Below are positions 24,944-33,651 of a stretch of 64,000 nt of DNA, piece after piece. The stretch comes from Sediminitomix flava (lineage in GTDB: Bacteria; Bacteroidota; Bacteroidia; Cytophagales; Flammeovirgaceae), in NCBI RefSeq assembly GCF_003149185.1, contig NZ_QGDO01000005.1, positions 124,001-188,000 on the forward strand. The letters are read 5' to 3'. Position 1 is the stretch's first letter. The number at the start of each line of letters is the position of its first letter. The notes beneath the pieces were generated by a model. It had not been told where the DNA came from. It did not search any database and saw only the letters and a program-made list of their open reading frames with translations. The translations under genes and the position numbers were made by a program.

Positions 24944-25741
24944 ATGGTAGAAGTTGTAAAGAATCCAATTCTTGAGTTTCATAACCTTACAGTGGCTTAT
25001 GATAAAAAGCCTGCAATTTGGAATGTAGACTGCAAATTACCCAAAGGTAAAATTATCGGAGTGATGGGACCAAACGGTTCTGGTAAATCAACGATGATGA
25101 AGTCGATCATGGATCTGGTTCCGAGAAGCAGTGGTTATGTAAAAGTTTTCAATTGTGAAGATGGATCAAAAACCAAGATTGCGTATGTACCACAGCGTAG
25201 TGCTGTAGATTGGGATTTCCCAATCAATGTGTACGATACTGTGATGATGGGACGATTCAGCTCTAAAAATATATTTAAGCGTCCTTCTCGAAATGATAAG
25301 GATATTGTTTTGGATGCTATCCGAAAAGTGAAACTGGAAGATTTTGTAGATCGTCAGATTTCAGAATTGTCAGGAGGGCAGCAACAACGCGTTTTCATTG
25401 CAAGAGCACTCGCACAACAAGCTGATTTCTATCTTTTAGATGAGCCCTTTGCTGGAGTGGATGTAGGCTCTGAGCAAGCCATTATGCAAATCTTAAAAGA
25501 GATGCAAGCCAATGGTAAAAGCATTATGGTTGTTCATCATGACTTACAAACTGCTCCGCATTATTTTGATTGGCTTGTTTTGATGAGTACACGTTTGGTG
25601 GCTTCTGGGCCATTTGAGAAAGTTTTTGCATCTGAAAAGTTAGGAGAAGCTTTTGGTGGACAGTTGGAAATGTTACAGAGAGTAGGAGATATGCTTCAGA
25701 AAAAGCAGCACCCTGTTCGTGAACCAAGAAGTACAAAGTAA
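24944..25741 (+). CDS. Metal ABC transporter ATP-binding protein (TroB type)
   Basis: A 265-residue cytoplasmic ATPase that powers metal import. Walker A is GPNGSGKST (42-50), the Q-loop PQRSAVDWDFP (from 83), the signature LSGGQQQR (142-149), Walker B DFYLLDEP (161-168) and the H-loop VVHHD (196-200). PQRSAVDWDFPINVYDTVMM is the usual text for manganese/zinc/iron ATPases. It begins six bases after the binding-protein stop. Confidence 0.95.
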   Translation: MVEVVKNPILEFHNLTVAYDKKPAIWNVDCKLPKGKIIGVMGPNGSGKSTMMKSIMDLVPRSSGYVKVFNCEDGSKTKIAYVPQRSAVDWDFPINVYDTVMMGRFSSKNIFKRPSRNDKDIVLDAIRKVKLEDFVDRQISELSGGQQQRVFIARALAQQADFYLLDEPFAGVDVGSEQAIMQILKEMQANGKSIMVVHHDLQTAPHYFDWLVLMSTRLVASGPFEKVFASEKLGEAFGGQLEMLQRVGDMLQKKQHPVREPRSTK

Positions 25742-25752
25742 AAGATAGCAGT

Positions 25753-27048
25753 ATGAATAGTTTTATTGAGGATTTCATTCTGTTAGGTGATGCCAATGTG
25801 AGGTGGGTATTATTAGCGGTATTGCTTATGTCTAGTAGTACATCTATTGTTGGTTGTTTATCTTTTCTGAGAAAAAGAGCGCTAATAGGAGATGCTGTTT
25901 CACATGCTATTTTGCCTGGTATCTGTTTATCTTTTCTCCTAACACAATCAAAAGATCCGGTTTACTTGATGGTAGGAGCTGTTATTACAGGAAGTTTGAG
26001 TATTTGGTGTATTGACTTTATTGTTTCTCACACAAAGCTTAAACCCGATACAGCTTTAGCACTTATCTTGTCCGTTTTTTATGGAATCGGAATTGTTTTG
26101 CTTACCCATATTCAAACGCTTGGAATGGCAGGGCAATCTGGTCTTGATAAATTTCTGTTCGGTAAAGCAGCCTCAATGGTCGCTAGTGATGTTCGACTGT
26201 TTAGTACTACCTCTCTAATTATTATTCTGACAGTTGTATTTGGTTTTTCAGCATTTAGAATGGTCATTTTTGATAGGGGTTATGCTACATCAGTGGGTCT
26301 ACCAGTAAAGAAAATAGAACTATTGATTACGTTTTTGACAGTGCTTGCTATTGCGACAGGTATTCAAGCCATTGGTGTGGTTTTAATGTCAGCGATGCTT
26401 ATAACACCAGCAGCAGCAGCAAGATATTGGACGCATTCTCTTTCTAAAATGATGATTATCGCTGTCATTATTGCAGGGATTTCAGCTTACTTGGGTACGT
26501 TAGTCTCTTATATTCAACCTAAAATGCCTACAGGACCTTGGGTTGTAGTTTTCTTAACCTTTCTAGCATTTATCTCTATTATTTTTGGCGCAAAGAGAGG
26601 ACGTCTTTTTTCTGTGTACAGAAGACTACAAAATAAAAGACGTATTCAAGATGAAAATGTATTGAAGAGTTTTTATCATCTGAAAGAGTCTAAAGAAGAA
26701 TTTAGAAGTTTCACAGCCTCAGAGTTAGTTGAAAAAACAGGATATACACGCCTTAAGGTCAAAGCATCGATCAATAGACTTGTTGCAAGCAATTTGGTGA
26801 AACGTGATAAACACTTTATCAGCGTGACGGAGACAGGTATTGAAGAATCGAAACGTTTAGTGAGGATTCATAGATTGTGGGAATTGTACATTACGAAATA
26901 TATGAACCTTCCTGCAGATCATGTACACGACGATGCTGAAGCAATAGAACATATCATTACACCAGAGTTGGAGCAAGCTTTGATCAAAGAGCTAGGACGT
27001 CCTGAAGTAGACCCTCACAATACGCCAATCCCATATAAAGCACAATAA
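25753..27048 (+). CDS. Metal ABC permease fused to a DtxR/MntR-like repressor domain
   Basis: A 431-residue fusion. Residues 1-280 are an ABC-3 type permease with about eight membrane helices (KRALIGDAVSHAILPGI and IGVVLMSAMLITPAAAARYW are family signatures). Residues about 298-425 are soluble and resemble a DtxR/MntR regulator: a winged helix (FTASELVEKTGYTRLKVKAS, then VTETGIEESKRLV) and the metal-binding/dimerisation segment HRLWELYITKYM...VHDDAEAIEH. His373, Glu396, Glu399 and His400 line up with B. subtilis MntR His77, Glu99, Glu102 and His103. The first-helix ligands of MntR are not obviously kept. Chlamydia YtgCR has the same architecture and releases a repressor by cleavage. Second permease gene follows after five bases. 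Confidence 0.9.
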   Translation: MNSFIEDFILLGDANVRWVLLAVLLMSSSTSIVGCLSFLRKRALIGDAVSHAILPGICLSFLLTQSKDPVYLMVGAVITGSLSIWCIDFIVSHTKLKPDTALALILSVFYGIGIVLLTHIQTLGMAGQSGLDKFLFGKAASMVASDVRLFSTTSLIIILTVVFGFSAFRMVIFDRGYATSVGLPVKKIELLITFLTVLAIATGIQAIGVVLMSAMLITPAAAARYWTHSLSKMMIIAVIIAGISAYLGTLVSYIQPKMPTGPWVVVFLTFLAFISIIFGAKRGRLFSVYRRLQNKRRIQDENVLKSFYHLKESKEEFRSFTASELVEKTGYTRLKVKASINRLVASNLVKRDKHFISVTETGIEESKRLVRIHRLWELYITKYMNLPADHVHDDAEAIEHIITPELEQALIKELGRPEVDPHNTPIPYKAQ

Positions 27049-27053
27049 ACATT

Positions 27054-27956
27054 ATGATAGTATTTGATGAATTTTGGATAATGCTCACTGGAGCTTTGGT
27101 TGCTATTAGTTGCAGTTTATTAGGGTGTTTTTTAGTACTTCGTAAAGTAGTCATGGTAGGCGATGCTATTTCTCATGCAGTTTTACCGGGTATTGTGATC
27201 GCATATTTCTTCTCTCAAAGTCTAGATTCGCTTCCAATGCTTATTGGTGCAGCAGCCTTTGGTATGATAGCTACTGTCATAATTGAGATGCTGAGCAAAA
27301 AGAATAAGATGCAGGAAGATGCAGCTATTGGAGTTACTTTTACTTTCCTGTTTGCCCTAGGTGTTATCTTGATAACCTCATTTGCTGATAAAGTAGATTT
27401 AGACCAAGAATGTGTGCTTTATGGAGAAATAGCATATGTACCTTTGGATACACTAACTCTTTTTGGTGGAGTTGAATTAGGACCTGTGCAAGTATGGATT
27501 TTAGGGTTTAATCTTTTACTAGTTTTGGCATTTGTGATTTTAGGCTATACTCCTCTAAAAATGTCTAGTTTCGACCCTATATTTTGTACTTCTGTAGGGA
27601 TCTCGACTAGCTTTTGGCATTATGCACTAATGAGTGGAGTCTCAATGACTACTGTTTTTTCATTTGAGGCAGTAGGAGCGATATTAGTTGTTGCATTTTT
27701 AGTAGGGCCACCTTCTATCGCTTATTTAATATCAAAGGATTTGAAGAAAATGCTATGGTTAGCTGCTTTATTTGGAGTCTTATCTTCAGTATTTGGTTAT
27801 CTGTTAGCTGTTTTACTCAATGCGTCTATTGCAGGAAGTATGGTTGTGATGATTGGAATTTTCTTTATTATAGTTTTATCAATTCAATTAATTAGAAAAC
27901 AATTGAAAGATAAACGGAATCAAACTGAGATTTCACAAATGAATTTTGAAAGCTAG
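27054..27956 (+). CDS. Metal ABC transporter permease (TroD type)
   Basis: A 300-residue ABC-3 family inner-membrane permease with about eight helices. RKVVMVGDAISHAVLPGIV and VGAILVVAFLVGPPSIAYL are the family hallmarks. It pairs with the permease half of the preceding gene to form the transport channel, but it has no C-terminal regulatory domain. It ends the operon before the hairpin at 27985-28014. Confidence 0.93.
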   Translation: MIVFDEFWIMLTGALVAISCSLLGCFLVLRKVVMVGDAISHAVLPGIVIAYFFSQSLDSLPMLIGAAAFGMIATVIIEMLSKKNKMQEDAAIGVTFTFLFALGVILITSFADKVDLDQECVLYGEIAYVPLDTLTLFGGVELGPVQVWILGFNLLLVLAFVILGYTPLKMSSFDPIFCTSVGISTSFWHYALMSGVSMTTVFSFEAVGAILVVAFLVGPPSIAYLISKDLKKMLWLAALFGVLSSVFGYLLAVLLNASIAGSMVVMIGIFFIIVLSIQLIRKQLKDKRNQTEISQMNFES

Positions 27957-28468
27957 TACTTTAATTCATCTTAATATATGAAATAGGCACTCTTGAAAAA
28001 GGGTGCTTTTTTTATATCCAATGATTAATTTTTATGGTAATAGTGTTCACTTTAAACCAATTTAAATGAATACAATTGGACGGATATTAATCTATTGTTG
28101 TAAATTTTAATACTTGAATTCTACTTCTAGTTTTTACAATGTTAGGTCTTTATTATTTTTTGGAGAGTATAAAATTAAGTGCAATTTGACTTCTTGATTG
28201 TGGTTTTAAATGATTGGTATACAGTGTTTAGAGGTTGTTTTAGTGACGATTTCTTGTCCTGTAGTTTGATTTAGAAATCGTAGAATTATAAATAATGTAT
28301 TTGTTTAATTAGTGAGTAATATTCTGTTTTGTAAAGTGATAGTTTTTGAATGTTCGTCTAAATAGATGGTGTGTTAATAAAAATACTTACATATCGTTTT
28401 AAAATATAGAATAATGTTTGGATGTTAAAAAATCTATCATTTATATTTACGGAAACAAAATACATCAA
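27957..28468. other. Long AT-rich gap upstream of the ilv leader
   Basis: About 510 bases. It holds the terminator of the metal-transport operon at its left edge; otherwise it is AT-rich with no open frame. The ilv promoter must lie in its right part. A TAATGTTTG near 28412-28420 resembles a -7 element, with one extra base and no matching -33, so I do not call it. Confidence 0.5.
27985..28014 (+). terminator. Rho-independent terminator of the metal-transport operon
   Basis: Stem GCACTCTT / AAGGGTGC (one wobble) with a short loop and a following T-run, 28 bases after the last permease stop codon. Confidence 0.8.
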
Positions 28469-28531
28469 ATGGTAAAAAATATTCAAAATATCGTCCTTAT
28501 TATTGTCATTTTGCTAGTCATTTCTCCGTAG
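28469..28531 (+). CDS. Branched-chain amino acid leader peptide (ilv attenuator)
   Basis: A 20-codon reading frame, ATG to TAG, upstream of ilvE. Thirteen of its 20 residues are Ile, Val or Leu, and residues 8-18 are an unbroken run IVLIIVILLVI. Such a peptide is the hallmark of leader-peptide attenuation, as in the E. coli ilvGMEDA leader. Its stop codon lies directly before the antiterminator strand (28532-28543), so a ribosome that finishes the peptide would cover that strand. Six Ile, four Val and three Leu codons predict sensitivity to all three amino acids. Too short to be found by ordinary gene calling; translation is inferred from context. Confidence 0.85.
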   Translation: MVKNIQNIVLIIVILLVISP

Positions 28532-28600
28532 GAGTGATATTGGATACTTATTACCTAAAGAAAAAGCCATTATCACTCAATAACTGATAATGGCTTTTTT
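28487..28600 (+). promoter_or_regulatory. Transcription attenuator of the ilvEDBN operon
   Basis: Four segments can form mutually exclusive stems. Segment 1 (28487-28496, AATATCGTCC, inside the leader codons) can pair with segment 2 (28531-28541). Segment 2 (28532-28543, GAGTGATATTGG) pairs with segment 3 (28567-28578, CCATTATCACTC) at 11 of 12 positions: the antiterminator. Segment 3 also pairs with segment 4 in the terminator. Stalling on Ile/Val/Leu codons would mask segment 1, free segment 2, form 2:3 and permit read-through. Complete translation covers segment 2, so 3:4 forms and transcription stops. All pairings are visible in the sequence; the regulatory behaviour is inferred from the enteric model. 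Confidence 0.85.
28561..28600 (+). terminator. Attenuator terminator upstream of ilvE
   Basis: A perfect 15-bp stem (28561-28575 with 28585-28599), nine-base loop CTCAATAAC, ending in six T residues. It stands 40 bases before the ilvE start and 30 bases after the leader-peptide stop. It must be bypassed for operon expression, hence its role as attenuator. Confidence 0.92.
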
Positions 28601-28639
28601 AATACACAAATTATATCGAACCTTAATCGCGCCACACAT

Positions 28640-29533
28640 ATGAAATATTTTGATCAAAACACGATTGTATTCTTCAATGGAGAATATATAAAAGCATCTC
28701 AAGCAAAGTCCGATTTGTTTGCGCAGTCTTTGCACTATGGTAATGCTGTTTTCGATGCTTTTAGAGCTTATGGAACTTCATTAGGTCCACATATTTTCAA
28801 AGCTGAAGAACACTTGGCTCGCTTTAGTGAGACAGCGCAGAAAATGCATCATACAATGCCATATTCTGTTAGAGAGCTTATCAAAATATCATATGAGTTG
28901 TTGGAGCGCAATAATTTTACTGATGCATATATCAGACCTTTGATCTACTCAGGTATGAATATGGAGCTTTCCCCAGATACAAAGCATCATTTATTTATTG
29001 CTGCATGGAAGTGGGAAAAGTATTTAGGTAAAGATTTACTTGATATCAAAATATCAGATTATAAAAGACCTTCTCCTTTAGCATGTGATGTAGAAGCAAA
29101 GGTTTCTGGTAATTATGCAAATTCCGTTGCAGCTGTAGCAGAAGCTCAGAATGCAGGTTTCGATGATGCATTATTACTAGATGTAGAAGGAAAAGTAGCT
29201 GAAGGTACAGGTGCTAACTTCTTTTTTGAGAAAGATGGAATACTTTTCACACCTAAAAAAGGGCATATTTTCCCTGGTATCACGAGGTCTGTTGTTCTAA
29301 ATCTTTGCAAACAGATGGGACAAGAGGTCGTAGAAGGTGTTTTCTTTCCAGAGGACCTTAAAGATTTAGATGGTGCATTCTTTACGGGTACAGCTGCTCA
29401 AATAACTGGTATAGCATCAATAGATGGTCATAAAATGAACAAAGACTGGGAAGATACAATTGGTTATCAGGTCTTTGAAAAGTATGGTCATATTGTCACA
29501 CAAAACGAATACGATTCTTATTCAATCATATAA
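28640..29533 (+). CDS. ilvE: Branched-chain amino acid aminotransferase
   Basis: A 297-residue class-IV PLP aminotransferase that interconverts Val, Leu and Ile with their 2-oxo acids. It has QSLHYGNAVFDAFRAYGT near the N-terminus; EAKVSGNYANSVAAVAEAQN with Lys154 as the PLP lysine; and DGAFFTGTAAQITGIASIDG, the phosphate-binding region. The YIRPLIYSG stretch is typical of the branched-chain enzymes rather than D-amino acid or aminodeoxychorismate members. First gene of the ilv operon, directly behind the attenuator. It is followed by ilvD after 46 bases. Confidence 0.93.
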   Translation: MKYFDQNTIVFFNGEYIKASQAKSDLFAQSLHYGNAVFDAFRAYGTSLGPHIFKAEEHLARFSETAQKMHHTMPYSVRELIKISYELLERNNFTDAYIRPLIYSGMNMELSPDTKHHLFIAAWKWEKYLGKDLLDIKISDYKRPSPLACDVEAKVSGNYANSVAAVAEAQNAGFDDALLLDVEGKVAEGTGANFFFEKDGILFTPKKGHIFPGITRSVVLNLCKQMGQEVVEGVFFPEDLKDLDGAFFTGTAAQITGIASIDGHKMNKDWEDTIGYQVFEKYGHIVTQNEYDSYSII

Positions 29534-29579
29534 ATATTATTAAGTGCGTCTACTTACCACTGGTTAATTTTTTTATATA

Positions 29580-31262
29580 ATGGAACACAAACTGAACAAA
29601 TACAGCCAAACTGTAACACAAGATGTTACACAACCAGCAGCTCAAGCAATGTTATATGCTGTAGGTCTTACAGAGGAAGATATGTCAAAACCTCTAATCG
29701 GTATTGCAAGTACTGGTTATGAAGGTAACTCATGTAATATGCACCTCAATGAGTTGGCTACTTATGTGAAAAAAGGAACAAAAGAGGCTGATTTAGTAGG
29801 TCTTATATTCAATACGATTGGAATTAGTGATGGTATTACCAATGGTACTACTGGTATGAGATACTCATTGGTTTCAAGAGAAGTAATTGCTGACTCTATT
29901 GAAAGTGTTGTAGCTGGTCACTTTTACGATGGTGTTGTATCTGTTGTAGGTTGTGATAAGAATATGCCAGGAGCAATGATCGCAATGAGTCGTTTAGATC
30001 GTCCTTCAATCCTTGTTTACGGAGGTACAATTGCTTCGGGTTGTCATAAGAAAAAGAAATTAAATATTGTCTCAGCTTTTGAAGCACTAGGTGAAAAGTT
30101 TGCTGGAACAATCAGTGAAGAAGATTTTAAAGGAGTAATTAAGAATGCTATTCCTGGAGCTGGAGCATGTGGCGGTATGTATACGGCTAACACAATGGCT
30201 TCCGCAATTGAGGCATTAGGAATGAGCTTACCTTATAGTGCTTCTAATCCTGCAATTGATGACACCAAACAAAAAGAGTGTGTAGCAGCAGGTATTGCCC
30301 TTAGAAAACTACTAGAAAAAGATATTAAGCCTTCAGATATCATGACTCGTAAAGCATTTGAGAATGCTTTGAGAATTATCATTGTATTAGGAGGGTCAAC
30401 GAATGCAGTACTTCACATGATTGCTATGGCAGATGCTATGGGAGTTGAGTTAAGTCTTGATGATTTCCAAAGACTTTCAGACGAAACGCCTTTACTAGCT
30501 GACTTAAAGCCAAGTGGTAAGTACTTAATGGAAGATGTTCATGAGATTGGTGGTATTCCAGCAATTATGAAGCGTTTGCTTAATGATGGTCTTCTACATG
30601 GAGATTGTATGACAGTGACGGGACAAACAATTGCCGAAAACTTATCGGATATAGATCCTCTAGGTGAAGATCAAGATTTACTTCGTCCACTTACAGATCC
30701 TATCAAAGCGACTGGTCACTTGCAAATTTTGTATGGTAACCTTGCCCCAGAAGGCTCAGTTGCAAAAATTACAGGTAAAGAAGGTGAAGTATTTGAAGGT
30801 ACTGCAAAAGTCTTTGATAAAGAATTTGATGCAATCAAAGGAATTCAAGATGGAACAGTTGAGAAGGGAAATGTAGTTGTAATCAGATATGAAGGTCCTA
30901 AAGGTGGCCCAGGTATGCCAGAAATGTTGAAACCAACTTCGGCAATCATGGGTGCTGGACTAGGAAAAGATGTTGCCTTGATTACTGATGGTAGATTCTC
31001 AGGGGGGTCTCATGGTTTTGTAGTTGGACACGTTTCGCCAGAAGCACAAGTAGGAGGACCGATTGCTCTTATAAAAGATGGTGACCCTATCCGAATTGAT
31101 GCGGTAAATAATACAATAGATGTCTTAATTGATGAGGCTGAATTAGCTGCTCGTAAAGAAACTTGGGTAGCTCCAAATCCAATATATAAAAGAGGTGTTT
31201 TAGCCAAATATTCAAAATTAGTTTCTTCAGCTGCAGAAGGCTGTGTAACAGACAAATTCTAA
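29580..31262 (+). CDS. ilvD: Dihydroxy-acid dehydratase
   Basis: A 560-residue iron-sulfur enzyme that dehydrates 2,3-dihydroxy-3-methylbutanoate and its ethyl homologue in valine/isoleucine synthesis. Conserved cluster cysteines are in [23 protein letters not shown] and [36 protein letters not shown] near the C-terminus is the family signature 2. Full length, third reaction of the pathway. Only 12 bases separate it from ilvB. Confidence 0.97.
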   Translation: MEHKLNKYSQTVTQDVTQPAAQAMLYAVGLTEEDMSKPLIGIASTGYEGNSCNMHLNELATYVKKGTKEADLVGLIFNTIGISDGITNGTTGMRYSLVSREVIADSIESVVAGHFYDGVVSVVGCDKNMPGAMIAMSRLDRPSILVYGGTIASGCHKKKKLNIVSAFEALGEKFAGTISEEDFKGVIKNAIPGAGACGGMYTANTMASAIEALGMSLPYSASNPAIDDTKQKECVAAGIALRKLLEKDIKPSDIMTRKAFENALRIIIVLGGSTNAVLHMIAMADAMGVELSLDDFQRLSDETPLLADLKPSGKYLMEDVHEIGGIPAIMKRLLNDGLLHGDCMTVTGQTIAENLSDIDPLGEDQDLLRPLTDPIKATGHLQILYGNLAPEGSVAKITGKEGEVFEGTAKVFDKEFDAIKGIQDGTVEKGNVVVIRYEGPKGGPGMPEMLKPTSAIMGAGLGKDVALITDGRFSGGSHGFVVGHVSPEAQVGGPIALIKDGDPIRIDAVNNTIDVLIDEAELAARKETWVAPNPIYKRGVLAKYSKLVSSAAEGCVTDKF

Positions 31263-31274
31263 AATTTTGCTACT

Positions 31275-33032
31275 ATGACCACAACAAATGAATTTTTTAA
31301 TGAAGTAGCTTTTGCAGAGCCAATAGCTCCAAAAAGAAAAGTAACAGGTTCTGAAGCAGTAATTTTATCATTGCTTGCTGAAGGTGTGGACACCATGTTT
31401 GGGTATCCGGGTGGTGCAATTATGCCTGTTTATGATGCTTTGTACAATTACCAAGATCAATTAAAGCATATCTTGGTCAGACATGAGCAAGGAGCCGTCC
31501 ATGCAGCACAAGGGTTTGCACGTGTTCGTAATGAAGTTGGAGTTTGTATGGCAACTTCTGGACCTGGAGCAACAAATCTAATTACAGGTATTGCAGATGC
31601 CATGATTGATTCAACCCCTTTGGTTTGTATTACAGGGCAAGTAGCTGAGCATTTATTAGGTACTGATGCATTCCAAGAAACTGACATTTTGGGTATTTCT
31701 ATGCCTGTTACAAAATGGAATTATCAAGTAACGAAAGCGGCTGATATACCGGGTGCAATTGCAAAAGCATTTTATTTAGCGAAAAGTGGTAGACCAGGAC
31801 CTGTAGTAATTGATATTACTAAAAATGCTCAATTTGAAGAAGTTGATTTTGAGTATAAAAAATGTACAGGTGTTCGTAGTTACAGACCTGCCAAAAAACC
31901 TGAATATACTTCATTAGAAGACGCAGCTAAGTTGATCAATGAGGCTAAGAAACCTTATTTGTTGGCTGGTCATGGAGTTCTTCTTTCTGGGGCGCAAGAA
32001 TTATTAAAAGAGTTTATCAATAAAACAGATATACCTGTTGCCAGTACATTGTTAGGTTTGTCTGCATTTGACGCTAGTCACCCTAATTATGTTGGTATGC
32101 TTGGTATGCACGGTAATTATGCACCAAACGTAAAAACAAACGAATGTGATTTGTTGATTGGTTTGGGAATGCGATTTGATGACCGTGTAACAGGGGATGT
32201 TTCCAAATACGCAAAGCAAGCCAAGGTTATTCATATTGAAATCGATCCTGCTGAAATTGATAAAATCATAAAAGCAGATGTACCAATTATAGCTGATGCT
32301 TCTAGAGCTTTGGAAGGTTTAATTCCTTTGGTAGAAAAACGATCGCATTCAGAGTGGATTGCTGAGTTCAGAGAAGGAGATAGACTTGAAAAAGAAAAAG
32401 TATTAGATGGAGAATTCTCAGCTAATACAGAGAAAGTAAAGATGGCCGAAGTCGTTAATAAACTTTCTGAAATGACAGAAGGTAAGGCTATTGTAGTAAC
32501 AGATGTAGGTCAGCATCAGATGATCGGTTCTCGTTATTATAAGTTTACTGAGACAGATAGTAATGTAACTTCTGGAGGTCTAGGGACTATGGGGTTTGCA
32601 TTGCCAGCAGCAATAGGTGCTAAGCTTGGTCAGATGAAGAGAGAAGTTGTGGCAATCATTGGAGACGGTGGTTTCCAAATGACACCTCAAGAGTTAGGGA
32701 CGATTATGCAATATGATATCCCTGTAAAAATCTTGATTCTGAATAATAGCTTTTTAGGTATGGTTCGTCAGTGGCAGCAGATGTTCTTTGAGAAAAGATA
32801 TTCTTTCACTGAGATGTCAAATCCAGACTTTATCAAATTGGCTGATAGTTATTCTATTCCAGCGGAAAGAGTAACAGAAAGAGAGCAATTAGAAGAAGGA
32901 TTGCAGAAAATGATTGATGCGAAAGGTTCATTCCTTTTAGAAGTTGTTGTAGAAAAGGAAACAAATGTTTTCCCTATGATTCCTACAGGAGCTTCAGTAT
33001 CTGATGTTTTACTTGAAGCCCCAAAAGCCTAA
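31275..33032 (+). CDS. ilvB: Acetolactate synthase large (catalytic) subunit
   Basis: A 585-residue thiamine-diphosphate enzyme that condenses pyruvate with pyruvate or 2-oxobutanoate. GYPGGAIMPVYDAL and VRHEQGAVHAAQGFAR, with the catalytic glutamate, mark the PYR domain. IGDGGFQMTPQELGTI with LNNSFLGMVRQWQQMFF marks the GDG...NN diphosphate/metal motif, and MVRQWQ is specific for acetohydroxyacid synthases. The TAA stop shares its last A with the ilvN start (TAATG), so translation is probably coupled. Confidence 0.97.
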   Translation: MTTTNEFFNEVAFAEPIAPKRKVTGSEAVILSLLAEGVDTMFGYPGGAIMPVYDALYNYQDQLKHILVRHEQGAVHAAQGFARVRNEVGVCMATSGPGATNLITGIADAMIDSTPLVCITGQVAEHLLGTDAFQETDILGISMPVTKWNYQVTKAADIPGAIAKAFYLAKSGRPGPVVIDITKNAQFEEVDFEYKKCTGVRSYRPAKKPEYTSLEDAAKLINEAKKPYLLAGHGVLLSGAQELLKEFINKTDIPVASTLLGLSAFDASHPNYVGMLGMHGNYAPNVKTNECDLLIGLGMRFDDRVTGDVSKYAKQAKVIHIEIDPAEIDKIIKADVPIIADASRALEGLIPLVEKRSHSEWIAEFREGDRLEKEKVLDGEFSANTEKVKMAEVVNKLSEMTEGKAIVVTDVGQHQMIGSRYYKFTETDSNVTSGGLGTMGFALPAAIGAKLGQMKREVVAIIGDGGFQMTPQELGTIMQYDIPVKILILNNSFLGMVRQWQQMFFEKRYSFTEMSNPDFIKLADSYSIPAERVTEREQLEEGLQKMIDAKGSFLLEVVVEKETNVFPMIPTGASVSDVLLEAPKA

Positions 33033-33568
33033 TGAAAGAGAAATTTACTTTGTCAATCTATACTGAGAATACAGTAGGTTTGACTTCACGTATCACAAAT
33101 ATTTTCTCCAGAAGAAAAACGAATATTGAAAGCTTGACTACTTCTGCTTCAGAGCTAGAACATGTTCATAAATTCACAGTCGTGTTTTTTGAGACAGAAG
33201 AAGGTGCTGAAAAAATCATGAAGCAAGTTGAGCGTCAGATTGATGTGATTAAAGCATTTTCTTATAGAGATCAAGAAATTATTCATCAAGAGATAGCGCT
33301 ATATAAAGTTGCTTTTGAAAGTCTTTCTCAAGAAGAAGAAGTTGAAAAAATTGTTAGAAGACACCATGCCCGAATCTTATCTGCTACACCTGAATACGTA
33401 GTGATTGAGAAAACTGGACATGAATGGGAAACACACGAGTTGTATGAAGACCTAAAGCCAATTGGTTTGATGCAATTCGCTCGATCAGGTAGAGTATCCA
33501 TCTCTAAGGAACGCCAAGATGTAAGTCCTTTATTACAGGAGTTTAGCGAATTTCAAGAGAGTTTATAA
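33032..33568 (+). CDS. ilvN: Acetolactate synthase small (regulatory) subunit
   Basis: A 178-residue protein whose N-terminal ACT domain (FTLSIYTENTVGLTSRITNI, RRKTNIESLTTS) confers feedback inhibition, typically by valine, on IlvB. The C-terminal half (VEKIVRRHHARILSATPEYV, VIEKTG) matches the second small-subunit domain. Overlaps the ilvB stop by one base. Last gene of the attenuated operon, before the terminator at 33591. The ilvC reductoisomerase gene, often next in such operons, is not here. Confidence 0.93.
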   Translation: MKEKFTLSIYTENTVGLTSRITNIFSRRKTNIESLTTSASELEHVHKFTVVFFETEEGAEKIMKQVERQIDVIKAFSYRDQEIIHQEIALYKVAFESLSQEEEVEKIVRRHHARILSATPEYVVIEKTGHEWETHELYEDLKPIGLMQFARSGRVSISKERQDVSPLLQEFSEFQESL

Positions 33569-33590
33569 TTTACCTGAAAAAGGATTATAG

Positions 33591-33624
33591 AGCGGAGCAT
33601 CACTAAAATGCTCCGCTATTTTTT
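33591..33624 (+). terminator. Rho-independent terminator after ilvN
   Basis: Perfect ten-base stem AGCGGAGCAT / ATGCTCCGCT with a seven-base loop and a T-run, between ilvN and ilvA. It implies that ilvA is at least partly transcribed on its own, although its start is only 28 bases beyond the stem-loop. Confidence 0.88.
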
Positions 33625-33651
33625 ATCCCACCAACATACGAAAAATTAATT

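Noticed and set aside
28380-28425. Promoter for the ilv operon near TAATGTTTG
   Set aside because: The -7 match needs one extra base and there is no TTTG at the right distance upstream.
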